From Symsagittifera roscoffensis (taxonomy: Eukaryota; Xenacoelomorpha; Acoela; Convolutidae), in NCBI RefSeq assembly GCF_963678635.1, contig NW_026971149.1, positions 680,001 through 744,000 of the forward strand: DNA of 64,000 nt, given 5' to 3'. This document shows positions 44,074 through 54,783 of this stretch, piece after piece. Position 1 is the stretch's first letter; each line of letters starts with the position of its first letter. The position numbers were made by a program, and so were the translations under genes. A model generated the notes under the pieces. That model did not search any database, was not told the origin of the DNA, and saw nothing but the letters and a program-made list of their open reading frames with translations.

Positions 44074-45491
44074 GCGAGAGAGTTCCTCTGTACCAGGTTT
44101 GAGCGCAGCAACAGATCCAAGGGCACCGGGTCCCTCTTGGATAGGATTTTTATCTCGGCTGCTTTTTCCACTGGTAACTCAGGATGCCCTGTTATCGGAT
44201 GTCCAAACTTATCTAACCATCTCGTTAGAGGAAGCGCCTCATAAGTTTCTTTGTCCAGAAACGAGAATCCCTCCTTTATCTCTGCCTGGCTGGCTTGCTT
44301 CTGCTCCAATCTTTCATAGAATTCAGTTTTCTTACTGAGACTGTCAGCATTTTGGTGTTTGTCACGCATCCTGTGCTCGATTATCATGTGGTAGCCATCC
44401 AATCTTACTATCCATCTACCAATATAACTCTGATCCATCGAGTAGGTCTTCAGCCAGGATAACGCTCTATTGTTCACGCGTAACTTGAAAGGAGCGCTCC
44501 CCAAGTATGCACGGTACTTTTCCACGAACGTGACTACTGCAAACATTTCTGCTTTTGGTGCACCATATTTCATCTCGGTGTCACTCAAGACTTTGCTGCC
44601 ATATGCAATGGGACGAAGAACCGTTCTTCCGTTCCATTCTTGTTCCTGGTCCAATATTCCTGAGATGGCTACTACCGACGCGTCTGTGTCAAGAACATAC
44701 ATGCCATCTTCTGTAGGCATTCCTAGTACTGGCGCTTCGCAAAGTTCCCGCTTTATGTTCTCGAAGGCAACCTGTGCTTCATTGTTCCACTGGAACTTCT
44801 TTCCTTTGTTGCGCATCAGCTTTTGCATCGGATACACCTTGTCTGCATATCCTTTGATGAATTCACGGTAATAATTGGCAAACCCCAGGAAGCTCATTAG
44901 CTGTGTGTCCGTCCTCGGAGCCTTCCATGTCAGCACAGCCTCTACGGGCTCCGGATCTGGCCTCACACCATGCCTGTCCACCATTCTTCCCAGGTACTTA
45001 ATCGAATCCCTAAGGATCTCACATTTTGATGGTTTGCATTTCAAGCCTGCTCTTTTCATACATCCAAAGACCTCATCGAGCCGATCAATGTGATCCTCCA
45101 GGGTCGGTGTCGCTATGACTACGTCATCCACGTAACACATCACGAGATTCCCGTACTTTTTGGTCACTCCTGTCAAAGCCTGAGCCATCAGCCTTTGAAA
45201 ATTTGCTGTTGCATTGCACAAGCCGAAGGGCATCCTCTTCCACTGGTACAACTCCAATTCGCACGCGAATCCGGTTTTTTCTCTACCCTTCTTCCGCAGG
45301 GGAACCTGCCAGAAGGCAGAACCCAAGTCCAACGTGGTGAAGAACTTGGCATCACCAAGCTTAGAGAGGCTCTCGTCTGTTCGCGGTATCGGGTACGCAT
45401 CTTTTATTGTTACCGCGTTCAAGTAACGAAAGTCGCAACAAAATCTAAGCTGCCCCCTTTCTTTTTCGCCATTACTACCCCGCAAGCCCAC
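44070..45491 (-). CDS. pol: Pol, reverse transcriptase and RNase H
   Basis: RT motifs in order: LRFCCDFRYLNAVT, FFTTLDLGSAFWQVPL with the first catalytic Asp, MPFGLCNATANFQRLM, and CYVDDVVIATP with the catalytic Asp pair near 45120. The thumb and connection follow (FLGFANYYREFIKGYA). RNase H keeps YVLDTDASVVAISGIL and APKAEMFAVVTFVEKYRAYL, but the third acidic position, usually TDH, reads VNNRALSWL, an Asp to Asn change. The true frame continues from the preceding ORF. It shifts again near 44120 (around CCCTTGGATCT), after which SRMNINSLSLLDK continues in another frame. Confidence 0.9.
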   Translation of the reverse strand: MGLRGSNGEKERGQLRFCCDFRYLNAVTIKDAYPIPRTDESLSKLGDAKFFTTLDLGSAFWQVPLRKKGREKTGFACELELYQWKRMPFGLCNATANFQRLMAQALTGVTKKYGNLVMCYVDDVVIATPTLEDHIDRLDEVFGCMKRAGLKCKPSKCEILRDSIKYLGRMVDRHGVRPDPEPVEAVLTWKAPRTDTQLMSFLGFANYYREFIKGYADKVYPMQKLMRNKGKKFQWNNEAQVAFENIKRELCEAPVLGMPTEDGMYVLDTDASVVAISGILDQEQEWNGRTVLRPIAYGSKVLSDTEMKYGAPKAEMFAVVTFVEKYRAYLGSAPFKLRVNNRALSWLKTYSMDQSYIGRWIVRLDGYHMIIEHRMRDKHQNADSLSKKTEFYERLEQKQASQAEIKEGFSFLDKETYEALPLTRWLDKFGHPITGHPELPVEKAAEIKILSKRDPVPLDLLLRSNLVQRNSLA

Positions 45492-46687
45492 GGCGATTTC
45501 GAGGGTTCTATCATGTCGTATTCAAGCAACATTTCTATTTCCGCTCGGCACGCTTCCGATTTGTGTGGCGTCATTCGTCTCGCGCACTCTCTGTGCGGAA
45601 CGGCACCTTCTTCCAGCTCTATTTCGTGTTCTACGAAGTTACAGCAACCGATATCCGCTTTATGTTTCGAAAATACATCTGCGTTCCGATTTAAAACGTC
45701 CCGCAATTTTTCGAAATCTCCCTCACCTATTTTCCCTTTCAAATGTTCTATTTCTGGTAAAACCAGTTTGTCAGAATCTAGTTCATATGACGAGGGGCGT
45801 TCCGGAAAATTCGAGCAGCTTGATAAGCCATCGTCCGTTTTGGATTTCATTGAAAACAATTTATGAATAGATTTTAATTCATTAATTCTCTTTATAATTT
45901 TATATTTATTTGCATGAGAAGGACAATCTTTCACATTATGTTTCTTCAAGTTTTGTGTCTCCTCATAGTTGGTCCTCATCGGCAATGCGTAACCAAGCTT
46001 CTTTCCACGCTGGATTGAAACCGTGGTGTCCAGTGTGTTCAAAAACACACTGACACACAGTCCGTTTCGCGTTACCGAGAAGCTCCGGCCTAAAATCACC
46101 GAACTCTGACTATTTGGATTCGGTACCAAACAAACCTGTTTACTATCGCTTAATGAATTCAAATTTTTCATTCTAAAAATTGCCACCACAGCTTGTCCTG
46201 GCTGTAGTTTTACTTTTCTGTCTAAGAAAATTGGTACCTTGTTTTCGTCTATTATTATTCTATTAATTGGTTTCTTCACATACTTCCGGTCCGGGTTTCT
46301 AATCCGTATCAGACCATTGTTCAAGTCAATCATCACGTCAAAATTCCTGACAAAATCTCTGCCCAAGATGAATTGGTCGGCATCGTCCAAATTCTCTACC
46401 ACCAGGAAGCTCATCCAAAGGTCCCGTCCTCCCATGTGGAGGACCGTTATTGGTGTTCTTCCGGCTACATAGATTGCTCCTCGATTGGCGGCGGCCAGTC
46501 TGAGATTCGTCGGAATTAGATCTTCTCTCATGAAACCCATTCGTTCCCAAGTTTTTATCGGCATTACACTTACTACCGCTCCTGTGTCCAGAAGCCCTGT
46601 GACTCCGATTTTCGTTCCGTTGGTGTCGAGCAGATGTGCAGTCACATCTGCTTCATACCCAATATGTACAGCATCTTGTTCCATCAT
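45419..46687 (-). CDS. pol: Pol, protease and N-terminal RT part
   Basis: The frame opens in overlap with the gag end, one base back, so a -1 frameshift could fuse it to gag; no classical slippery heptamer is visible. The retropepsin signature VTGLLDTGAVVSVMP lies near 46580. The segment after it (FILGRDFVRNFDVMIDL) is the conserved ILGRDF flap-and-core region. The C-terminal part EIEMLLEYDMIEPSKSPWAC begins RT. The frame breaks at an AAAGGGGG run (45453-45457), where RT continues in the next frame. Confidence 0.85.
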   Translation of the reverse strand: MMEQDAVHIGYEADVTAHLLDTNGTKIGVTGLLDTGAVVSVMPIKTWERMGFMREDLIPTNLRLAAANRGAIYVAGRTPITVLHMGGRDLWMSFLVVENLDDADQFILGRDFVRNFDVMIDLNNGLIRIRNPDRKYVKKPINRIIIDENKVPIFLDRKVKLQPGQAVVAIFRMKNLNSLSDSKQVCLVPNPNSQSSVILGRSFSVTRNGLCVSVFLNTLDTTVSIQRGKKLGYALPMRTNYEETQNLKKHNVKDCPSHANKYKIIKRINELKSIHKLFSMKSKTDDGLSSCSNFPERPSSYELDSDKLVLPEIEHLKGKIGEGDFEKLRDVLNRNADVFSKHKADIGCCNFVEHEIELEEGAVPHRECARRMTPHKSEACRAEIEMLLEYDMIEPSKSPWACGVVMAKKKGGSLDFVATFVT

Positions 46688-46698
46688 TGCGTCATGGC

Positions 46699-49600
46699 CT
46701 ATCCTAGGACTTTGAGTTCCTCCTCACCCAAATAGATCTGCCCCATTTGGTCATCATCTGTTGTCACATAAATCCTGGTGTAGATACTGATTCCATCCAT
46801 GTTCAGCATCACTTGATACGGCCCATAGACCTCTAGGTAGCGTCCATGAAGTTTCTTCATGCGAGGGCCACCCGTCATTAGTAGTGCCCTCACAGCCCTC
46901 GACTCGGTACGTGGCTCCATCTGCCTCAGATAGTCTGCATATGTATCCAAATGCATCAAAGTAAACTCAGATGGTTCACTCAGATTTCTGATTACCTGAT
47001 GTCCTGCCACCGAGATTATCGACTGTACTTTGCTTCCTTGCGGTACCATACCGAACCTCTGACCAGAGATCACATTAAGTTTCATGCTCAAACTGCTTGG
47101 TGCTTTTGTCTCATCAACCTCCGTTGCTTCGAAGGCGTTCAGTTGCTCCTGTAGTTTCTCATTCTCCAGCTCGAGTTTCACCATTTGTTCGATCTCTTTC
47201 GTAACTAGTTCCCGCTGCACTCTATTTAGAGCATCTCTCGCGGCTGCCCTATAATCGATTTTGAAGTCATCAGCCGCAGTTGCTGGTTCCGGTTCGTGTG
47301 TTTCTTCTGTTACCGCTTGCATTTTCTTCGCCACCAGCTCTTGAGGTTTATCCTTTCTGCGTGCCTCTGCTTCACTCAACAGGCGAGCCTTGCTGGCTTT
47401 CACTCCTGACAGAGCTTCTTCATGTCTTGGATGCTTGATGTCTGCCACTGCATCCCAGAATTGCGGACAATCTGATTTAAAATGACCCTCCAAGTTGCAA
47501 AAGAAACACCTCAGGCCAAATTTTGCAATTACCCCTCTCATGAAATCCTCATAGTCCAATTCTGACGCATCTTCGTCCTCAAGGCTAAAGCCTACCGCTT
47601 TCATGCCTTGTTTGTAAGTTGGGCATGCTGATACCTGATGGTCCGTTGAACTGCAATTGGCACAGGAGCGTCTCTTGTCCATATCATCCCTTGGTTTATA
47701 CCAATTGTTCCCTTGGTTTGCTGGTCCGCTGTTAAAATTACCATAATTGTTCTTGTAGTATCCTGACCTCGAAGGAGGTTTCAACAATAGATACTCCTTT
47801 GACTTTAGCCTCAACTCCTCTGGTTGGCTGCGTCTTCTCAGCATTTCCAAGTCATCGAGAAACTTGTCTATCGTTTCATCTTCTCGTTGCCTCCGTTTCT
47901 CGAAGCGCATCATTGCTTGGTGCCCCTGCACCCCTGATCCGAAACGATTTAGCAAGATTTCGAAGATCTTCTTGGCTGTGTCACGCTGATATTGCTTCTT
48001 GGCCATGACACAGTTCAGGGCTGTCCCTTTCAAGTTACTGGTAAGTGCACTGCACTCTTGTCTTTCCGACAAGTCTTCCTCCTCGAAATGCAGTTTCATT
48101 ACCTCTATCCAGGTATCAATACAGCCATCAGATTGGTCTTTATAGCACGTTGGTTTCTTAAAGACCCTTTTGGACTTCTCACTGCGTTCGTTGGTCTTGG
48201 ATAGCCTTGTAAGGAATGTCTCCAGTGACCTGTTAAGGGGTTCGAAGGCCGTTGCCATTGCTGTAGCATCCCTTGAGTGCCCAGCCTTAGTGTTCTCACA
48301 CCTTGTCGAAGGCTCTGAATACGGTACATCTCTGCAATCCGTATCGCCGTAAGTGTTTCCCCCTTGTCCCACATGACTTCTCTCTGGACTGGCATTCCTC
48401 CTGTTTCTGGAATCACCTCTCCCAGTTGCATGTGTGCCTTGTGTCGGTCTTTCATTCGAGGTCTGCCTGTTCCCTGTTGAACTTGCCTTGCTGTTGGGGC
48501 CCCATGCTCTATTATCCCTTGTGGTATAGCCTGATGAGCTGCCCCTTCCTCGAGTGGATCAATCTGCCCGTCTCCTTTGATGGCCATTGAAGTTCACCTT
48601 CGGTTCCCTGCTGGGACCTCCCGAATTCGGTTCTCCTTCTCTAGGTCCACTCCTGCTTCCCAGTAGCCCATCCAATCTGTCCATGATGGCCTGAGTTCAC
48701 CTCTCCATCATCGCTTCCAACTTTGTGTCAAGAGTCCCAAGAGTCTGCTCTTGTTGCCTTTTTAACTTTTCCATATCATCTCTTAAGCGTAACTCTCTCT
48801 GTTCCGCTTCTCTTGACATTCGCGACAGGTTCTTTGCTATATGCTCATCCGTTCTTTCTCTCAAGCGTTTCTCGCTCCTATCAACTTCTTGTCTGTTTCG
48901 GTTTATTTCTTCCCGCAGACTTTCTCTTTCAACGTGGACAGCTCTTTCTAGTTCACTCATCCTTATGGACATCTGTTCGTTTTGCTCTCCTATACTGCCC
49001 ACGATGCTGTTCAAGACTTCTTCTAATGCTACCCCGTTATCTACGAGTGGCGTCACTAGTGGCGGTGTCACCCTTTCGGTCCCAGGTAGCTTCGTGCTGG
49101 TCGAGATCCGGGCTCTTATTCTCTGTCTCGACGTCTTTTCACTATCCACTTCAGGATCCGCTAATGCATCGTCTAGCCCTGTATTTCTATTCTCCCCAGA
49201 TCGCTGCTCTGAATTTGTCATGATCGCAAAGCCTCTCGACTGGCCTGGTGTGTTTACCTCTTTGCTTATCGTTCTTACCACACCAAATTTGTCCTTGTTT
49301 CCAGTCTCTTCCCCGAGGTATGGATAATTCTCCTGGGTCGAACTATTGAGGCTTAGTTGAGATCCAGAGTCCACATGCTCGTCATTGTCCTCTTCTTCCT
49401 CTTGGGATTCACCTTCGTTTCCCGCTCCCATTGTAAATGGAAAGATGTTCTCAAAGGTATTTTTCATTCTTTCTGTGAACGATGAAGACGTAGTCTGTTT
49501 CTCTGCTACGTCTGCCATCATGGTATTGTCTGTTGGAGATCTCCTGGTCGCTACAACTTCAGTAGAGATGTTGGACATTTCCGACATCTCCACTCGATCC

Positions 49601-49935
49601 AGTGTTCCGGTGGAAGTGGCCAAATCCTGACCTTGTTCTACCGGAGTAGATTCGCTTGCTAGCCTTCTGCCTCTCCCTTCCAGCCCATGCATTTCTTCGC
49701 CGTCTTGCATGACCTGGTCCGCGTGGACCTCCACTTCCAACATTTCTGTTCTCTCTTCTGAGGTCTTTTGACTTCTCGTTTCAACCATTCTGCATGAAAC
49801 CATCTTCCTTTTGCCGCTCCTCGTTCGTTTGATCCGTTCCACAAAAGGATCGGTCATTGATTTTCTTTGCTCCTCTGGTATGAATTTCCTAGAACTATTA
49901 CCTCGTTTAGGTATTCTTGACTTGTCTAGACTCAT
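46699..49935 (-). CDS. gag: Gag with two CCHC zinc knuckles, two in-frame TGA codons
   Basis: One frame runs from the ATG at 49935 to TAG at 46699, interrupted by TGA at 48697-48699 (after KLEAMMER) and again near 48555 (after QRRRAD). The N-terminal ~410 codons are acidic and Ser/Thr-rich, then strongly coiled-coil (SELERAVHVERESLREEINR and on). After the stops comes a capsid-like helical region (DGCIDTWIEVMKLHF, QCSALTSNLKGTAL). Two knuckles follow, CANCSSTDHQVSAC (about 47660) and CFFCNLEGHFKSDC (about 47500). The end carries a further coiled coil and a conserved YLEVYGPYQVMLNMDG segment. If the TGA codons are real, the N-terminal half is a separate protein or the gene is dead. Confidence 0.8.
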
Positions 49936-49956
49936 TTCCTGTTTGTACCTTCTCAA

Positions 49957-50725
49957 GCCTATACCCTCAATTCGATTTCTGGTGACTTTCTAGTCTGACT
50001 ATTAATAAAAATAACACAACACAATAAGTTTCAAAAGTTTCTGTTAGATAGTGACAACGAATCCCTGTATGTTATCAGAATGCACCTTGTATATAATTTA
50101 TTCACACTAATCAATTATTGGTCGTAAGATATGAGAACTAGCACAATATAAAGTAATCAGTCAATTTAAAAGATAGTGTACTCACTACCCAATCAAGCAC
50201 AGTTTATGTTGATTTAAAATCAAAAGTAACAGACTACGAATATTTCTATAAAAAACGTATGTGTATTGTATTTCAGTCGGTCTTAGTACAATAGTCGAAC
50301 TTTAGTTTTTTAAAGAAAAAGCTTTCCCCGCTTGGTGCAGCACCAAACAGACAAAACTCTCAAGGCAGTAATTTTCTCAAGTGGGCGTCTATTGCACCCA
50401 CCGAGTACTGTGTTACCTATATGCCTTCGGACTGCCCGAGCTAGACCTACTAAAATCCTCAGGGCAGTCACTTCTCGTAAAAACGTATTGGTTTTCAATT
50501 TACACCAATGAGTTACACTATGCTTCAATTTAGACTTAGTGTCGCGAATATCCGAGGTCGGACCCGTTTTGTTTTGGTCTGGTCTTATTCGAAAGGCAAG
50601 TTACCAGTGCGGTCACTGGTTCCTAGCCTGGGTCTTAATAACCTACGGCCTGTCACTAGTGTCTTTCTTTTGTTTTACCTAAGTCCTTAAAATAAAATTT
50701 TATCTCTCCGAGTTGACAAAAACAG
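49957..50725. other. Upstream region of gag, no gene seen
   Basis: AT-rich, then from about 50320 a mixed region with phrases such as GGTGCAGCACC (a short palindrome), CAAGGCAGTAATTTTCTCAAG and CTCAGGGCAGTCACTTCTCG that are loosely repeated. It may hold the promoter and leader of the gag-pol unit, but no TATA box or LTR end could be assigned. Confidence 0.4.
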
Positions 50726-52370
50726 TACCCCTCCGGATTTGGCAAAATAGGACCCTTCCGGATTGGTAAAATTAAGACCCCTCCGAATTAGGATCCCTCT
50801 GAGTTAGTAAATAGGAGACGTCTCCGGATTGAGACCCCTCCGGTTTTGTAGAAACTAGACCCCTCCGGATTCGGACCCCTCCGGCTTTGAAAAATTTTGA
50901 CCCCTCCGGATTGGGAGCCCTTTGGTTCTCTTAAAGTAGCTTTTCTGAGATTTCTTGATTTCAATCTATACCCCTCCTGATACATTCTGCGATACTATTA
51001 TGCTGTTCGATTTAACTGGGAAGGGTATATGATCCTTTCCTAGACCCCTCCGGATTGAAGTTAAGCCTCTTATATGACAATTCACACTAACGGTGAAGGG
51101 TCTTATCGCTTGCCTAATTTCGGCTCTATTAAGATCTACTTGTACCTTTAGCCCTCCCTTCTTGTCTAGAACTGTCCCAAGTTACTTAGTTCAATCGCTA
51201 TCACCTTTTGATAGGGGTTTAAGGGTTTTCCAAGAAAAATTTATAAAACGTGAAGGGTGTACCCCTCCTAATTGAGTAATTTGCTAAAAACAATCTCAAA
51301 AAATTTTCTCGCTCGCTTTTTCGAGTAATTCTTTTTTCTACTAGTAAGTTCAGCTAATTTCTGATCTAATGGTACTAAGATCAACTGGATCTGTCCAGTT
51401 GTCGAAAAGTTATTAGCCAAAACGTCTTTCTTGCAAACTCAAAAAATTTCTCTCTTATAGGTTCCACCTAACTTTTTCCGCAATTCTGTTCCTTTCGACC
51501 TAAAATTTATTGATCCGAGCTCACAGTGCCTATACTCTTCTAGTTCAATGCAAAAAACCCGATCTAAAACGCTTTAGCTGAAAAAATTTGCGAAAAACTA
51601 TGCTACCTGTACCCCTCCGGATTGATGAATCCACCAAGTCAAACTCGTTAAGTTCGATTTCTCTGAAACGCGGAAGGCTTTCGGGTAGCGGGTTTTAAAA
51701 CTCATAGATTCACTAGTGGACGTTGTCCAAACAACTATTTTTACTGTACTAACTCAAAAATTTCAAAAAATTTTCTGATTTTATAGTGTTTCGTACTATC
51801 AAAAAATGGGGAAATTTGGTTTTTGGTACCAAAATAGTTCAAACCACTTCCGAACTAAAGTTAACCGGTTCTACCTATTATAGTAGTGCAATTAAAATGT
51901 AACGCACTAATCTAGCGTTTTTTTTTGTTCCAAAAAGTATTGATATTTCAAAAATCGCGATGTGTGGGGAGATCAAAATATCGCTATTTTGACCCTAAAA
52001 ACCGGTCTGTTTCCTCTGTTTTTCACTGGAAAACGATATATGTTATTAATATAAGCTATATAAGTAATAAAAGTAATAACACTATACCCCTCCGGGTTTG
52101 TTTAATATCCGAATTAAGGTGCTTAACTCGGATATTCGCAGTTCGGTGAAGGGTCACTACAGTGCAGCACTGTCGAGCCCCCCACAGATTACTATCTTAC
52201 TTTTTGTACCAAAAGGGATACAAAACTTGTTAACGATACCCAACAGTCGATTGTTTTTGTCGTTGAGCCCCTTCTTGTTGCTCCTTGTACTGCTTGCCGG
52301 ATCGGTCTTCACCCAAGACCCTTCCGAATTGAGCGCAAATCAGCTGACCCTTCCGGATTGAGCGCAATTT
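50726..52370. repeat. Cluster of CCCCTCCGGATT-type short repeats
   Basis: The motif ACCCCTCCGGATT or close variants (ACCCTTCCGGATT, CCCCTCCGGTTT, CCCTCCGAATT) occurs about eight times between 50726 and 50925 with ~25-40-bp spacing. It recurs singly near 51045, 51258, 51609, 52085, 52318 and 52347, and once more at 53391. Several copies face a nearby GTGAAGGGT, which could pair with the ACCC part. The intervening DNA is AT-rich and unrelated between copies. No gene was seen in the stretch. Confidence 0.75.
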
Positions 52371-53946
52371 ATCATTAACGTGTTTAAATGCTCAAATAAC
52401 CCTACAGTACAAGCCTCACAAACGGGCCACAAAATTGATCGTAAAAATCTTGACTGATATAAATGCCTGTAACAACAATATATCTATCAACAACAAACGG
52501 GGGGGTTGGATCACATCTTGTCTGGGGGGATGATTTCTACTGATTTTTTTTACTTTTATACTGTTTTTGGTTTTTTCGGTTTGTTTTTTATGTTTTTTGC
52601 TTTTCTTTGGTACTATACTACTTTTTGTTTGGTTTTATATATATCTTTAAGTGTTTTTGGTCACAAACCACTCAGGGGACGAGGGGACGGCCAATCCCCC
52701 CACCCTTCCTGGTTCGTGAGTTTTCGGTCTTAACAAGGTTAAAAAACTATTCACGGTAATCCGGAAGGCTTCCGCGTTCCGAACTACCCTTCCGCCCCGG
52801 CGGTTTAGGTCTATTAAGGGCGTTAATGTGAGCATCCGCTCGGCGCGGAGTGCTCGTTAACGGTTCTGCCGGTCATGATGTTAAAAAAGAATAACACCCA
52901 GGAGCGCCATAAAAACATATATGTAACATTCGTCCGGAAGATACATATCGACGGAAAATAAAACTAAGTCCTAAGACGACTGGCTAACGTCTAAGCAGAG
53001 CTTTGCATGCTTTTCACCGTCTCTACCAAGCCAGTACTTTCGGTGGTCTTTCCAACATCGGGTCGACAAAAACGTTACTGTTCTCCGGCTTCGACCAGAA
53101 CGCTCAAATTAACTAGATTACATGCAAATAGCGAGCTCATGGCTGGGTCTCAGTATCCCCAGACCACGAGGTCACTCCTAAAAACAGGGCTATTACTATT
53201 TATTGAATTATCATTGTTTTTGTTCAGTAGATAAAAATCATCATCTCCATCGAAGATGGATCAACCCTTTCCCCCCAACTCCTAGCTCCTCATCCTTATC
53301 AGAATGAAACTGAATATCAATTAAACTCAAGTCAGGACATGACAGGAAGCTAAAATTTTCTGTAACAGGATAAAAGTTTCAGTTCCTTTACCCTTCCGGA
53401 TTGACGAATCCGCTGAATCAAGCTCGTTAATCTTGATTTCTTCCTACTTTAGTCGTAACAGTCGCCTACTTTAGTCACATATGAGGCTTAAGAAAAATAG
53501 GCCCTATAACCATTGGCTCAAGAGTCAGGGACACTATCTCTTGTGTTTTTCCGCCTCAAGAACGGTCGGAGCCAATTCGGTTCGCTTGCGACATGAGACT
53601 AGAACCCGTTACAGCTTAAAGGCCACTACCAAAATACCCCCCCCCACTCTAGAAATAAAAACGTCCCCATACTTAGGTCTCGGAATACCCAAAATACATG
53701 AACGCCGTTAAAAACCGGGTCGGAACAATCCGCTTAGTTACTTTTTATTGGACAGTGGAACTTTGATCCATTTCAGATGGATCAACCTAAAACTCGCCTT
53801 ATCTCAACATAACTATTATAAAATACGCTCGAGAAATTTAAATTGAGAACTCACATGTCGATGCACTTGAGTATGAGGAGTAAGTAAAAGATGAGCAGCT
53901 TGAGAATTAGATGATATAACTAAATAAGTTTTAATGCTAATTAGTT
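52371..53946. other. Non-coding region with a diverged pair of repeats
   Basis: No gene recognised. Segments about 53030-53260 and 53500-53790 share an order of landmarks (TTCGGT, GGTCTC, AAAACAGGG or AAAACCGGG, and finally AGATGGATCAACC) at low identity. They may be old LTR-like or satellite copies. A short GC-rich patch lies at 52660-52880. Confidence 0.4.
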
Positions 53947-54222
53947 TTAACAACAGAAGTAAGTTTTGTCTCCAGAATCAAAGTCTCTGTATGAACCTTT
54001 GGGACACTCGAGTTGTCCACTCTTCCATTCAGTGTTCACTCCTTTCCATTCGAATAGTCGTCTTTTCTCAAGTCCGTATTCTATTTTCCTGTTTTCAGGA
54101 TAAGACAGCTCTACTCTCTTATTATTTCGTATCGGGAAATTGCGAATAGCAATTTCCTGCCTTTTTCTTGAGTAGTTTCCCGCAATTGTTAACTCGGTTG
54201 TTCTGATTTTTGACTTTTGCAT
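53947..54222 (-). CDS. Small ORF with Cys-rich end, unknown
   Basis: A 91-codon frame ending LECPKGSYRDFDSGDKTYFCC, which looks more like the last exon of a small secreted or extracellular protein than random translation. The first half is basic and contains no motif I recognise. No signal peptide is present, and no upstream exon or splice site could be assigned with confidence. It lies between the 3' end of the large right-hand ORF and the motif cluster. It may be spurious. Confidence 0.25.
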   Translation of the reverse strand: MQKSKIRTTELTIAGNYSRKRQEIAIRNFPIRNNKRVELSYPENRKIEYGLEKRRLFEWKGVNTEWKSGQLECPKGSYRDFDSGDKTYFCC

Positions 54223-54783
54223 TTTCAGTTGGTTCGAGAAAACTGAGCATGACAGGCTCCATTCAAAATCTCCAAAATTAAAATTTCACTCCAAAATCAC
54301 GTGTTTCTCAAGGTCAAACCTCCAGACATGACCGACTGGCACATACTCCCCGGACTCGAGATCGATGTCCTCATCGTGTGTTGTCATCTGCCAGTGAGTC
54401 CCAGAGAACCGAGTGTTGCTCAAGATACAGTGCCAGTGGTCATTTACAGAAGTTTGCATCGGACTTAAGTTTATCTACCTTCCAAAATTCACAACCATAT
54501 AAAATTTTCACACTATCGCTAAACAGCAATCAAAATTTGCACACACCTGCACCCATGAATCCCCGCTTTTTAAGCTGGTAATTTTAAAATTTCTTTTGTC
54601 CTATTTCAGTCAGGGAATTGTCATGCATCAATTTGATTTATATACTAGATCTATCATATTAATAACAATATCTTATTCGTCTAAAATTTCTTTTTCGTGA
54701 ACCCAGATTTTATCCAAGTTCACCCTCAAGCCCCCTCCCTCTCAAGACTCAAGACTCTAGAATTTTCCTTTCGAGCCACTGGC
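54223..54783. other. Region downstream of the 1042-codon ORF
   Basis: AT-rich, no gene seen. It would hold the 3' untranslated region of the minus-strand ORF that ends at 54784. No clear LTR or polypurine tract. Confidence 0.4.

Larger units (their letters stand above)
40489..49935 (-). mobile_element. Ty3/gypsy gag-pol with C-terminal macro-like domain
   Basis: Minus-strand order is gag (49935-46699), protease (46687-45419), RT/RNase H (45491-44070), linker (44073-43528), integrase (43555-41861) and macro-like domain (41808-40489). The order RT, RNase H, integrase and the YVDD motif identify Ty3/gypsy. Two in-frame TGA codons in gag and about four small frameshifts in pol break the copy. 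No flanking LTRs were found within 49957-54783 or 40107-40488. The same strand and close spacing link it to the SGNH gene downstream. Confidence 0.85.

Noticed and set aside
46687-46720. Programmed -1 frameshift at the gag-pol junction
   Set aside because: The frames do overlap in the -1 sense, but no slippery heptamer of the usual type is visible, and the copy has other frameshifts; not claimed as a site.
48105-48587. 160-codon minus-strand ORF
   Set aside because: It lies in another frame of the gag linker; composition is that of the Arg/Gly-rich gag read out of frame.
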